From JBKPNX01 sp046732855 (GTDB lineage: Bacteria; Pseudomonadota; Alphaproteobacteria; Geminicoccales; Geminicoccaceae), in NCBI GenBank assembly GCA_046732855.1, contig JBKPNX010000007.1, positions 1-64,000 on the forward strand: a stretch of DNA of 64,000 nt. Direction: 5' to 3'. The first letter of the stretch is position 1. Every line of letters begins with the position of its first letter. Below, piece after piece: positions 30,840 through 39,622 of the stretch. The translations under genes and the position numbers were made by a program. The notes beneath the pieces were generated by a model, which was given only the letters and a program-made list of their open reading frames with translations, did no database searches and was not told the DNA's origin.

Positions 30840-31517
30840 TCACGCGCGCCCGGCCAGGGTCTCGAACATGATCAGGCAGGCCCGGACCGCTGCCCCTCCA
30901 ACGGTCGGCGACAGCCCGATCGCCAGCGCCTGTGCCGTGCGTACCTTGCCCGGCGACACATAGGTGGCATTGAACCGGCCACGGCCACCGCCTTCGCCGA
31001 AGATCCGCTCCCACAATCCCGGCATGCTCTGACCGCGCAGGATCATGATGTTGTCCAGCCGATGGCCGAGCACGCCGCGGGCGTCCAGGTGCAGCCATGC
31101 GGCGAACGCTTGGTTGAGGCGCTTGATCGTGCGGTCCTCGCTCAGCAGCAGGCAGGGCAACGGGCAGGCATCGAGGACGCGCGTCAGATCGCGGGTATTG
31201 CCGGCGAGGCTGAGTTGCTCGAGCTCCCGCTCCAGCCCGCGCCAGCGCAGTTGGGCATGAATCAGACAGAAGGTGCGCAGGGTCGAGGCCAGATTGGTAC
31301 GCTCCGGCGTCGCCGCCGCCACGTCGTTGACCAGACGGGACAGGCGGATGGCGCGGCTGTCCGCCACCTCCTTGAGATAGCTCCAGAACTCCGGCTCCAG
31401 CTTGATCGAAGTGCGCACCTCGCCGATGCGCATGGTCTTGCGGATCATCGCCTGAGCCAGCCGGTTCTGCGTGCCGTTCGCACTACGATATGACCTCTGT
31501 TCACCACGCGGATTCAT
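30840..31517 (-). CDS. Ribbon-helix-helix DNA-binding protein with C-terminal PAS domain
   Basis: The 225-residue product has an RHH_4-type domain at about 34-85 (VRTSIKLEPEFWSYLKEVADSR as strand and first helix, then LSRLVNDV and STLRTFCL). This is fused to a PAS-like sensor from about 105 to 225, with LDACPLPCLLLSEDRTIKRLN, FAAWLHL and the terminal strand motifs. RHH_4 proteins in alphaproteobacteria are usually about 80 residues without a sensor, so this is a fusion or extended type. ATG 31517 gives the longest natural form; Mets at 31448 and 31433 are alternatives. It is divergent from the RTX protein gene by 48 bases, so it may control that promoter. Confidence 0.75.
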   Translation of the reverse strand: MNPRGEQRSYRSANGTQNRLAQAMIRKTMRIGEVRTSIKLEPEFWSYLKEVADSRAIRLSRLVNDVAAATPERTNLASTLRTFCLIHAQLRWRGLERELEQLSLAGNTRDLTRVLDACPLPCLLLSEDRTIKRLNQAFAAWLHLDARGVLGHRLDNIMILRGQSMPGLWERIFGEGGGRGRFNATYVSPGKVRTAQALAIGLSPTVGGAAVRACLIMFETLAGRA

Positions 31518-31565
31518 GACATAATGACAGCAAGCCCTGTTAGATTCTGGTAAACGGGGCAGCGG

Positions 31566-34139
31566 ATGGCCCGAGCACGTTCCGAACGCGCCGATCACGG
31601 TGGGCAAATGGCTAACCAACAAAGCGCTGAGCAGGAGTTGCTGACGGCCCAGGCGGTGGTGAACAGCCCACCGGATGCGCAGGACGTCTGCCTGGTCACC
31701 GCCCAAGGCGCCGCGGTCGGCGTCCCGGTGCAGGCCAGCGACCCGGACGGCGATGCGATCGCGATTGCTGCCGCTTCGAGTCCGGCGAGCGGCCAGGTCA
31801 GCATCGATCCGGACGGCACGCTGACCTTCGTCCCGGATCAGCCCGGGCTGCAGCGCTTCACTTACGAAGCGACGGACGGACGCGGCGGCGCCGACACCGC
31901 TCAGGTGGTGGCGTTCGTCAATGCCCCCGAAGGGGAGCTCGACCGGCCTGTGCTCCAGGGGCTGGACGACCAGCAGCTGGCGCGCATTGCGCGAGCCTGC
32001 GCGAGCGGTCAGGCGCTCCAGGTCGAGAAGCTCGAGGGACCATCGATCACCGTGCCGGTGCCTGCGCCAGGCGAGCGCATTGAGGCGCTCGCGCAACCCG
32101 GGCAGCAGATCCACCTGCAAGGCGGCGAATTCATCAGCGCCACATATCTGATCGCCGAGGGCGGCCTTCTGGTGCTGACCGAGAACGGCCGCATGGTGTA
32201 CGTGGCCGGTCTGGTCGACGCGGCGAACAGCGCGCAGCCGCCAACCCTGCGTGTCGCCGGCGGACCTGGCGTGGGCAGTGACGTGCTCCTTACGAATCTG
32301 CAGCCGCTCGCGCAGCTTGCGGAGGGCGATGTCGTCGGCCGTCTGCCGTCGCCGCAGACCGGCCCCGAGCACTGGGGCGGCGCCAACTTCAATCCCTATG
32401 ATCCCGGCGCGATCGCCGCCGGCCCGTTTCCCCTGGGCCCGCTCCTGCCGACTGCGCTGGGCTTGGGCACGCCGCCGCTTCTCGAGAATCAGGGGCTGTT
32501 CGACGAAGGCAATGACGAGGGGGGTGGCGCGCTGGTACCGGCGGGGCCCGAAAACGTGCCGCCGGCATTCAGTGCGACGGGCACGATCGAGCGCGAGTTG
32601 GGCGGCATCACCGTCACCCCGCAGTTCGCATCGGCTGCGCCGTTCCCCACCCTCAGCGAGGGCGTGCGTGTGCCTGACGGCCAGATCAATGGCGTCGATC
32701 AGGGCAACCTCACGCTAGGCCCGAGCGGCGATGCAGCGATCGTATTCGGCAGCGAGCTTGCCACGTTGGTGGACACGCTTGGCGTGTTCTTGATCGACCC
32801 GAACGGTCAGATGGCCGATCCCAAGATCGTGTTCCCCGAGATCCAGCAGGCGGAGGCCGATCCAAACTTCCCATCACAGCGCCCGGGCGGCGGCCCTCTC
32901 ACCCCAGGTGATCAGGTGCCGCTCAGCGACCTCTATGATCCGGGCCAGCTGCATCCGGGACAGCAGTTCGGTCTGTTCCTGATCGCCAACGGCTTCAGGC
33001 TGAACGGGGACGATCTTGGCGGCGGGCTCCATTTCGCCGACGACGGGCACACGCTGCTGACCGCGGATGGCCGCCCGATCGCCGGCAACGTCTTCTTCAC
33101 CACCGATCCGACTGCGGACTCGCCGAACGACAATCCGCTGAACCCCGACGGGGTCAGCCATGTGATCTCCGGTCTCCAGCCCGACCATTCGGGGCTCACG
33201 ATCGGATTCGAGGACCTACCGCTCAGCAACCGGGGCGACAATGACTTCAACGATGTGCTGGTCGACGTCGAACTCAGTCCGACCGTTCAGGCGGCGTTTG
33301 CCGGCGGCGCGATCAGAGTCGCGCTCGATGCCGCAGTAAGCGACCCCGACGACACGGTTCTCAGCCAGGCCTCGGTCAACTTGGACGGTGTGGCGGGCGA
33401 TGCGCTCGCATTCGACGCTTCGCTCCCCACCGGAATCAATCTCGTCACCAGCACGGCGACCAGCCTGGTATTTGCAGGCACAGCCCCGATTGCCGACTAC
33501 GTGCAGATTCTGCAGAGCGTGACCCTGGAGCCGGTCCCGGTGGCAGGCTTGCGGCAGATCGAGTTTTCGGTGGTCGATGGCCACGGCGCCCCGAGCAATA
33601 CTTTCGTGGTCGACGCCAACCTGAGCGGGACCGGCGCCGAGCTTGGCACCGCGAACGACGACACGCTCAGGGGCCAGCCTCTGGTCGATGACGCGATGTC
33701 CGGCCTCGCAGGCGACGACATCCTGTTTGGCGACTCCGGCGATGATCTTCTGGATGGCGGCACTGGTAGGGACACTCTGAATGGCGACGCCGGCAGCGAT
33801 CAGCTGGTCGGCGGCCCGGGGGCAGACCTCCTGATCGGCGGCGCCGGGGCCGACTCCGAGATCTATTTCTCGCTGGCCGACCGTGGCGATCGCATCTCCG
33901 GGTTCAATGCCGCCGAGGGCGACACGCTCGATTTCAGTCAACTGTTCGACGGCGCCGCCGATCCGAACAACATCGACCCATTCGTCCACTTCGATCACGT
34001 CAACAATGACGTGCAGGTGAGCGTCGATCAGGATGGGGCGGGCGCGAACTTCGCCTTCGTCTCCTTCGCCACTCTGGTCGATCCGACCGGGGTGACCACC
34101 GCGCAGGACGCAGTCAACAACAACACGCTGGTGGTCTGA
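31566..34139 (+). CDS. RTX-type exported protein with Ig-like and DUF4114 domains
   Basis: The 857-residue, acidic, cysteine-poor protein looks like a type I secretion substrate. In order: a cadherin/VCBS-like domain (about 35-120, ASDPDGDAIAIAA, FTYEATDGRGG), a strand-rich segment typical of the anchor side of large adhesins (about 160-260), a DUF4114 domain (about 460-570, QFGLFLIANGF and SNRGDNDFNDVLVDVE), another Ig-like domain, then calcium-binding nonapeptide RTX repeats (about 700-765, GLAGDDILFGDSGDDLLDGG) and a C-terminal T1SS domain (SGFNAAEGDTLDFSQLF). There is no Sec signal. No type I secretion ABC, MFP or TolC gene is in the window. Start could be ATG 31566 or 31608. A surface adhesin or matrix role is likely. 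Confidence 0.85.
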   Translation: MARARSERADHGGQMANQQSAEQELLTAQAVVNSPPDAQDVCLVTAQGAAVGVPVQASDPDGDAIAIAAASSPASGQVSIDPDGTLTFVPDQPGLQRFTYEATDGRGGADTAQVVAFVNAPEGELDRPVLQGLDDQQLARIARACASGQALQVEKLEGPSITVPVPAPGERIEALAQPGQQIHLQGGEFISATYLIAEGGLLVLTENGRMVYVAGLVDAANSAQPPTLRVAGGPGVGSDVLLTNLQPLAQLAEGDVVGRLPSPQTGPEHWGGANFNPYDPGAIAAGPFPLGPLLPTALGLGTPPLLENQGLFDEGNDEGGGALVPAGPENVPPAFSATGTIERELGGITVTPQFASAAPFPTLSEGVRVPDGQINGVDQGNLTLGPSGDAAIVFGSELATLVDTLGVFLIDPNGQMADPKIVFPEIQQAEADPNFPSQRPGGGPLTPGDQVPLSDLYDPGQLHPGQQFGLFLIANGFRLNGDDLGGGLHFADDGHTLLTADGRPIAGNVFFTTDPTADSPNDNPLNPDGVSHVISGLQPDHSGLTIGFEDLPLSNRGDNDFNDVLVDVELSPTVQAAFAGGAIRVALDAAVSDPDDTVLSQASVNLDGVAGDALAFDASLPTGINLVTSTATSLVFAGTAPIADYVQILQSVTLEPVPVAGLRQIEFSVVDGHGAPSNTFVVDANLSGTGAELGTANDDTLRGQPLVDDAMSGLAGDDILFGDSGDDLLDGGTGRDTLNGDAGSDQLVGGPGADLLIGGAGADSEIYFSLADRGDRISGFNAAEGDTLDFSQLFDGAADPNNIDPFVHFDHVNNDVQVSVDQDGAGANFAFVSFATLVDPTGVTTAQDAVNNNTLVV

Positions 34140-34288
34140 GCGCCGATCACCCCCGCTTGGCATATGGTTCGAGGGAACTGCGCAGCGCACTCGCTTGGCG
34201 CGCGGAGGTGCGGGCTGTCGGAACGGGCCCTATATCCGCTTTTCCGCGTCAGGTAATCAAGATCCCGCGCCCCCGGTGATGGCACACG

Positions 34289-36172
34289 TTACGCGGCGCT
34301 GGGCGTCGCTTCGGGCTGTCCCGGTGCCAGGTATTCCTGGACCTCTCGAACGGCGTGGCGCAGCGAGGTCGCAATCACGTCCGCGCCGGTGGCCTCGAGC
34401 AGCTCCTCACCGTCCTGCGACGGCTCTGCCGTCCACAGGCCGACCATGATCCGGGCCCGCTCGCCGAAATGATGGCGCAGCCGTCGGGTAAGGCGGTGGG
34501 CGTGCTGGATCGCCCGCGGATTGACGTAAGACAGGCAGATCAGCGTCACGCCGTGGCGCGGCAGCCGCGCCAGGTTCCGGCCGGCGACCTCGTCTCGCGG
34601 GACAATGGCTGCGGTTAACCCCCGCTGCGTGAGCAGATTGGCCAGCATTGCGGCCGCGGCCTCGTCCAGGCCATTGCGGGCGCCGATGCACAGGATCGGG
34701 GCGGGTTCGCTCGGCGCGTCCGCTGGCGAGACAGCCGCATCCGCGGCGCCATCCGTATCGCGCTCGTCGTCTTCCTTCAAGAACTCGAGTATGCCGATCG
34801 TGTCCTCGGCCATGCCCTGCACCGTTGCGCGATCGAGGCTGCCGCGCAGCCGGTCCTGCTCCGCAAACCCGAGCGCGGGGATGATCACGCCGTCGTAGAG
34901 CTTCTCGAGCGGTTCGTCCTCCAGGTATTCCTCCGCGAGCTCGGTCGCCTCTTCCGGATCGCGCGCGAGCAGGCGCTGATAGAACCTGAGTTCGGGCGAC
35001 AGCGCCGGTTCGTCACCCAGCAGAACATCGAAGAAGGCGAGCTGCGGCATGTGACGGCCGAGCACCACCAGGCACACGGTAAGGGGCGTGGAGAGCAGCA
35101 GGCCGACCGGCCCCCAGAGCGTGGTCCAGACCACCGCGGCGACCAGCACCGCGACCGGCGATAATCCCGTGCTCGTCCCATAGAGCCATGGCTCGAGCAC
35201 GTTGTTGCTGAACAACTCGAGCGTCACGAACAGCGCGATGGTCAGCAGCGGCACGGTCCACCCGGGCGCCACCGCGAACGACAGGGCGATCGGGAAAAGC
35301 GCGGCGATCACCGGCCCCACGTAGGGGATGAAGCGCAGAATGGTGGCGAGCAGGCCCCACAGGATGGGGTTCGGCACGCCGATGAAATAGAGGCCAATCC
35401 CGACCGGGACGCCGTAGAGGACGTTGATTACCAACTGCATCAGCAGATAGCGGCTGATGCGCTTGGCCGCATCGTTCATCGCCTCGGTGGTGCGCGCAAC
35501 ATCGCTGGAGCCCACCAGCCGGATGATGCGGTCGCGCAGATCCTCGCGCTGCAGCAGCATGAAGATCACGAACACCAGCACCAGACCGGCGGTCGCGATC
35601 GGCTTGACGAGCGGCCCGCCGATCTCGCGCAAGGTTTGCAGAGGCGTGACCGGTTGCTGCACCTGCACCGGCACCGGCTTCACGGGCGACTCGACGTCGG
35701 TCTCTGCGCCCTCGGTCTCGGCTTTTGCGGTCGCCTTTTCCAGCTCCTTGCGCAGATCACGCAGCATGTCCGTGGTGCGCTCGACCACGCCACCGCTCGG
35801 CATGGCGACGGGCAGATCACGGATCTTGGCGCGCAGGTTCCATTCGTAGCGCGGCAGGTTTTCGGCCAGGTGGACCATCTGGCTCGCCACGATCGCGCCG
35901 AAGCCGAGCAGCACGACGAACAGCAGCACGACCACGGCGAGTACCGACGGTATCCGCGGCACGCCCCAGCGGCGCAGACGGATGACGATCGGCGCGAGCA
36001 TGAAGCTCAGCAGGATGGACAGGGCGAGCGGGATCAGGATGTCGCGGCCGAGATAGAGAGCGCCGACAACCACCACCAGCACCGCCACCGTCGCTGTCGC
36101 CGAGGCCGGCGGTGTGGCAGGACCGACCGCGAGGGTTCGCGGCCATTGTGTCGGCAGCGGACGTCTGGCCAT
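34289..36172 (-). CDS. AI-2E family (PerM-type) permease with extra C-terminal domain
   Basis: The 627-residue protein has the PerM/YhhT fold of about eight membrane helices (30-75, 205-240, 270-400), with the central soluble loop and the conserved GVPVGIGLYFIGVPNPILWG and WTTLWGPVGLLLSTPLTVCLV segments. Unlike the usual 350-400 residue members, it continues for about 220 residues. That extension holds a charged region and a Rossmann-like domain (about 490-600, ILCIGARNGLDEAAAAMLANLL, TLICLSYVNPRAI) resembling a B12-binding-like fold without the usual DxHxxG motif. The transport substrate is unknown; the AI-2 exporter name is historical. A matching EcfG-type promoter lies upstream. Confidence 0.85.
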   Translation of the reverse strand: MARRPLPTQWPRTLAVGPATPPASATATVAVLVVVVGALYLGRDILIPLALSILLSFMLAPIVIRLRRWGVPRIPSVLAVVVLLFVVLLGFGAIVASQMVHLAENLPRYEWNLRAKIRDLPVAMPSGGVVERTTDMLRDLRKELEKATAKAETEGAETDVESPVKPVPVQVQQPVTPLQTLREIGGPLVKPIATAGLVLVFVIFMLLQREDLRDRIIRLVGSSDVARTTEAMNDAAKRISRYLLMQLVINVLYGVPVGIGLYFIGVPNPILWGLLATILRFIPYVGPVIAALFPIALSFAVAPGWTVPLLTIALFVTLELFSNNVLEPWLYGTSTGLSPVAVLVAAVVWTTLWGPVGLLLSTPLTVCLVVLGRHMPQLAFFDVLLGDEPALSPELRFYQRLLARDPEEATELAEEYLEDEPLEKLYDGVIIPALGFAEQDRLRGSLDRATVQGMAEDTIGILEFLKEDDERDTDGAADAAVSPADAPSEPAPILCIGARNGLDEAAAAMLANLLTQRGLTAAIVPRDEVAGRNLARLPRHGVTLICLSYVNPRAIQHAHRLTRRLRHHFGERARIMVGLWTAEPSQDGEELLEATGADVIATSLRHAVREVQEYLAPGQPEATPSAA

Positions 36173-36209
36173 GGCGCTCCCGTCGAAGAACTCCTTGCGC
36201 GACTGTACG

Positions 36210-36235
36210 AACGCTCACGCCGGTCGTCACGTTCC
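36210..36235 (-). promoter_or_regulatory. EcfG/RpoE2-type general-stress promoter
   Basis: On the minus strand GGAAC (36235-36231) is followed after 17 bases by CGTT (36213-36210), an exact fit to the general-stress consensus. It is 38 bases before the permease start at 36172. Confidence 0.75.
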
Positions 36236-36372
36236 GCGTGACGGAAACGCCAGTCCGGCCTCGCCCGGTCGCGCGGCACCGCGGCTCGGCTTCCGCGACC
36301 GGGCCCGCGCGCCACTGGTCAAGGCGCTGCGGCGCGCTATGGTAGGCCGAAGCTTGCTAAGGTGAGGGCGGC

Positions 36373-37539
36373 ATGCAGTTCGCGGAGAGGATGTCACGGC
36401 TCGGCACGGAGAGCGCGTTCGAGGTGCTTGCGCGCGCTCAAAAGCTCGCACAGGCCGGGCGGAGCATCATCAATCTCGGCATCGGGCAGCCGGATTTCCC
36501 GACGCCGAAGAACATCGTGGCCGCCGCCCAGAAGGCGCTCGCCGACGGCCATCATGGCTATACGCCGGCGAACGGCATCCTGCCGCTGCGCGAGGCAGTC
36601 GCAGAGGACATTCAGAAGTGGCGGGGCGTCGAGATCGACCCGGATCGGATCGTGATCGTGCCGGGCGGCAAGGTCACCATGTACTTCGCGATCACCATGT
36701 TCGGCGAGCCGGGCACCGAGATCATGTACCCGGACCCGGGCTTTCCGATCTATCGCTCGGTGATCGAATTCACCGGCGCCAGGGCCGTACCGATCCCGCT
36801 ATACGAGGACAGCGGCTTCTCGTTCTCGGCCGAAGAGGTGCTCGCCAAGATCACCCCGCGCACGCGCCTGATCATCGTCAACAGCCCGGCCAACCCGACC
36901 GGGGGCGTGGTGCCGAAGGACGAGCTTGACCGGCTGGTCGCCGGCCTTGCCGAGCATCCCCAGGTGGTCGTCATGTCGGATGAGATCTACGCCCGAATGG
37001 TTTACGACAACGTCCCGCACGCGAGCATGCTGGTCTATCCCGAGATCGCCGACCGGCTGATCCTCTTGGATGGCTGGTCCAAGACCTACGCCATGACCGG
37101 CTGGCGCCTGGGCTATGCGGTCTGGCCCAGGGAGCTGGCCGAGCACGCCACGCGCCTCGCGATCAACATCCACTCTTGCGTCAACGCCGCGACCCAGTGG
37201 GCCGGGATCGAGGCGCTGAAAGGACCGCAGGACGCGGTCGATCGGATGGTCCGCGCGTTCGACGAGCGGCGCAAGGTGATCCTCGAGCGCCTCAACGCGC
37301 TGCCGGGCTTTCGCTGCGTGCGCCCGGCCGGCGCGTTCTATGCGTTTCCCAACATCGCCGGCACCGGCTATTCGGCGCGCAAGCTGCAGGACGGTCTCCT
37401 GAACGAGGTCGGGGTCGCGCTGGTCGCCGGCACCAGCTTCGGCGATCAGGGCGAGGGCTACATCCGCTTCTCCTACGCCAACTCGATCGCCAACATCGAA
37501 GAGGCGATCGATCGCATCGCCCGCTTCCTCGAGCGCTAG
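36373..37539 (+). CDS. PLP-dependent aminotransferase, class I/II (aspartate aminotransferase-like)
   Basis: The 388-residue fold-type I enzyme has INLGIGQPDFPTP near 35, GYTPANGILPLREAVAED, NSPANPTGGV, the SDEIYARMVYD pyridine-binding Asp/Tyr motif, and the Schiff-base lysine in GWSKTYAMTGWRLGY. A carboxylate-binding Arg lies near the C-terminus (GYIRFSYANS). The sequence fits the aspartate/aromatic I-gamma group often seen in alphaproteobacteria. It is preceded by an AAGGTGAGGG ribosome binding region and stands alone. The amino donor and keto acid cannot be specified. Confidence 0.88.
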   Translation: MQFAERMSRLGTESAFEVLARAQKLAQAGRSIINLGIGQPDFPTPKNIVAAAQKALADGHHGYTPANGILPLREAVAEDIQKWRGVEIDPDRIVIVPGGKVTMYFAITMFGEPGTEIMYPDPGFPIYRSVIEFTGARAVPIPLYEDSGFSFSAEEVLAKITPRTRLIIVNSPANPTGGVVPKDELDRLVAGLAEHPQVVVMSDEIYARMVYDNVPHASMLVYPEIADRLILLDGWSKTYAMTGWRLGYAVWPRELAEHATRLAINIHSCVNAATQWAGIEALKGPQDAVDRMVRAFDERRKVILERLNALPGFRCVRPAGAFYAFPNIAGTGYSARKLQDGLLNEVGVALVAGTSFGDQGEGYIRFSYANSIANIEEAIDRIARFLER

Positions 37540-37551
37540 GCGAATCGTTTA

Positions 37552-38217
37552 TCAGGAGGATCCAGCTGCCCTCAGCTGATTGCGAAGCTCATGGAACAGT
37601 ATTGAATTGCCGCGGAACCGAACACGCTGATAAGATACGGCAAATCCATCCGGATACATCTTTTCGAATACAAGGAGCGTTTTCCAAATAGTGTCGAACA
37701 CCTTCAGAGTATCTCTCCGATCAACTCGGATCGGATTTACGCTCAGGCCCAGCGCTCTCGTGCGAAGCTTGGCAGTATTCACCCGCGCTTCATACCGTTG
37801 GTTTCCGTACGCGGGATGTTTCTGCACTTGCTTCAGCACGATGGGGGGAGAACCGCCCGATTCGTAATCGATTTCCAAAAGGTGATTGTGGATAAGGACG
37901 TCGCGAAGGACATAGATATCCTGCAATGCCTTCCCGTGGCGCAAACATGGAATGGCCTCGCGAACGATTTGTGTGGCATGCCGCGCGCTTTTTGTGGCCT
38001 TCGCGCATGAGAGATACCGTAGGCGTGAGACGTAGGACTCGAACATTGCGACAAGTAGGAGGACGATCGCTGCTGCGTATCCATGCTCATAGAACCCTGA
38101 CTGAACCTTGTTTGGAGCTGGTGGCCTGCGCCGCAGCCACCCATCGACGAGGTCGGCAATCGGTTGAAAGTACGCCTCACCAATGATGGTTACTAAATTG
38201 CTCTGAACTTTTCTCAC
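37552..38217 (-). CDS. Hypothetical protein with HEPN-like Rx4H motif, AT-richer gene
   Basis: From GTG 38217 the product is 221 residues (a longer start at ATG 38328 is possible). It is mostly helical with one hydrophobic helix (about 40-55, AAAIVLLLVAMFESYV). A motif VLRDVLIHNHL near residue 110 matches the R-x4-6-H signature of HEPN ribonucleases, and the placing at the end of a helix bundle also fits. Codon use and base composition are clearly lower in G+C than the neighbours (many AAA, ATA and TAT codons), suggesting recent acquisition. No nucleotidyltransferase partner is adjacent. HEPN assignment is a motif-level inference. Confidence 0.6.
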   Translation of the reverse strand: MRKVQSNLVTIIGEAYFQPIADLVDGWLRRRPPAPNKVQSGFYEHGYAAAIVLLLVAMFESYVSRLRYLSCAKATKSARHATQIVREAIPCLRHGKALQDIYVLRDVLIHNHLLEIDYESGGSPPIVLKQVQKHPAYGNQRYEARVNTAKLRTRALGLSVNPIRVDRRDTLKVFDTIWKTLLVFEKMYPDGFAVSYQRVRFRGNSILFHELRNQLRAAGSS

Positions 38218-38383
38218 AGTTCGCGCTCGGCCATGCTGGTGTTTGGCGTTCGGTTTAACCTTGGAGGAGAGTTGCCGGTCGTTGGCAATGCACGGCTGGC
38301 TGAGGTTTGTGGGGCCAGCGGCTGACACAGCGCTGGCCCTTAAGTTGGCATCGCTCCCGCAGCATACAACAACTGGAGGTTTG

Positions 38384-39103
38384 GTGGCTAGAAATCCGAA
38401 GCACGTCGACGCGGGGCCGGTCGGAGCGCCGGTCGAACCGCTGCCGTCCGGGCATGCGCCCGGCCGCCAGCCCTTGGAGGGGGCATACGCGCGGCTCGAG
38501 CCAGTTGAAGTCGCGGCGCATGCCGCGAGCCTCTATGGAGGCTCGCACACGAGGCCTGAGGACGCGGCGCTCTGGACGTACCTGGCCTATGGGCCGTTTC
38601 CGGATCAGGGCGCGTTCACGGCGTGGCTAGAAGAGCGGGCCCGTTCGACCGACCCGTTGTTTTTCGCAGTGGTCGATCCGGAGAGCGGCAAAGCGTCCGG
38701 CATGGCGAGCTATCTGAACATCGTGCCGGCGATGGGCTGCATCGAGATCGGCCATATCTGGTTCACGGCGCCGCTGCAGAGAACCCGGGCGGCAAGCGAG
38801 GCGATCTTTCTGATGATGCGTCACGTGTTCGACGATCTCGGCTACCGTCGCCTGGAGTGGAAGTGCAACGCGTTGAACGAGGCCTCGATGCGCGCCGCGC
38901 GCCGCTTCGGCTTCACCTACGAGGGCACGTTCCGCCAGCACATGGTGGTCAAGGGGCGCAACCGCGATACCGCCTGGTTCTCGCTGCTCGATCGCGAATG
39001 GCCGGCAGTGCGCGCGGCGTTCGAGCGCTGGCTGGCGACGGACAACTTCGATGCCTCAGGCCGGCAGCGGACCTCGCTCAGCGCGCTGATGAATGCCTCG
39101 TGA
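38384..39103 (+). CDS. GNAT family N-acetyltransferase (RimJ/RimL type)
   Basis: The 239-residue product has an acetyltransferase_3 domain from about 30: LEGAYARLEPVE, YLNIVPAMGCIEIGHIWF, then the RTRAASEAIFLMMRHVFDDLGYRRLEWKCN acetyl-CoA region, ASMRAARRFGFTYEGTFRQHMVVKGRNRDTAWFS. The last segment is typical of RimJ/RimL-like proteins that acetylate protein N-termini, small amines or antibiotics. A GTG start at 38384 is placed four bases after GGAGG; no in-frame ATG lies near. It is divergent from the HEPN-like gene. Substrate unknown. Confidence 0.85.
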   Translation: MARNPKHVDAGPVGAPVEPLPSGHAPGRQPLEGAYARLEPVEVAAHAASLYGGSHTRPEDAALWTYLAYGPFPDQGAFTAWLEERARSTDPLFFAVVDPESGKASGMASYLNIVPAMGCIEIGHIWFTAPLQRTRAASEAIFLMMRHVFDDLGYRRLEWKCNALNEASMRAARRFGFTYEGTFRQHMVVKGRNRDTAWFSLLDREWPAVRAAFERWLATDNFDASGRQRTSLSALMNAS

Positions 39104-39163
39104 ACGCGTGCCGCTGCGGACCCGCGCTCGCGGCATGGGGTATCCAGCTGGCCGGCCGCGGGC

Positions 39164-39622
39164 TCACGAGGATCGGGACCGCCACAGCGTCAGCCAGCCG
39201 GTCGTGAGCAGCGCGAGCAGTTTCACGACCTCGGCGCCAATGTAGAGCCTGTGCCAGGGCGCCGGCTCCGGCCTGCCGCCCTGGATGACCAGCTCGGCGC
39301 GCGTATCGAGGAGAGGCAGCAGCCAAAGCCATTGCAGGGCCACGATCAGCGCAGCGAGGCCCAGACCGAGCCAGATCGCGCGTTCCGGGCGGAGATAGGC
39401 CGCGAGCGCCAGGGTCACGACGGCAAGCGCGATCTCGGTGAGATTGAGCGCGCCGAACTCGCGGCGGCCGATCTCGATTGCCATGGGCAAGCTGAGGCCG
39501 GGGGCGCCGAACTTGGCCGGAGCGGCGAGGAACGAGACCCCGATCAGCACGCCGGCCCAAAGCATAATCAGGGCGCCGAGCGCGCAGCGCGCGCTCGCGA
39601 GGCGGCGATCCATCGAGCCCAT
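39164..39622 (-). CDS. Four-helix integral membrane protein of unknown function
   Basis: This 152-residue protein has four predicted membrane helices (about 10-35, 60-78, 82-105, 125-147), with LGALIMLWAGVLIGVSFLAAPAKF as the most conserved-looking part and HRLYIGAEVVKLLALL before the last helix. Its ATG overlaps the last base of the TGA of the upstream ATPase gene, so it is translationally coupled to the YhaON-like pair, although a functional link is not obvious. No motif suggests an enzymatic role. Confidence 0.75.
   Translation of the reverse strand: MGSMDRRLASARCALGALIMLWAGVLIGVSFLAAPAKFGAPGLSLPMAIEIGRREFGALNLTEIALAVVTLALAAYLRPERAIWLGLGLAALIVALQWLWLLPLLDTRAELVIQGGRPEPAPWHRLYIGAEVVKLLALLTTGWLTLWRSRSS

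Noticed and set aside
30584..30871. A short plus-strand gene in the gap upstream of the ABC ATPase
   Set aside because: The open frames here are Arg/Pro/Ala-rich, without a ribosome binding site or a conserved-looking segment.
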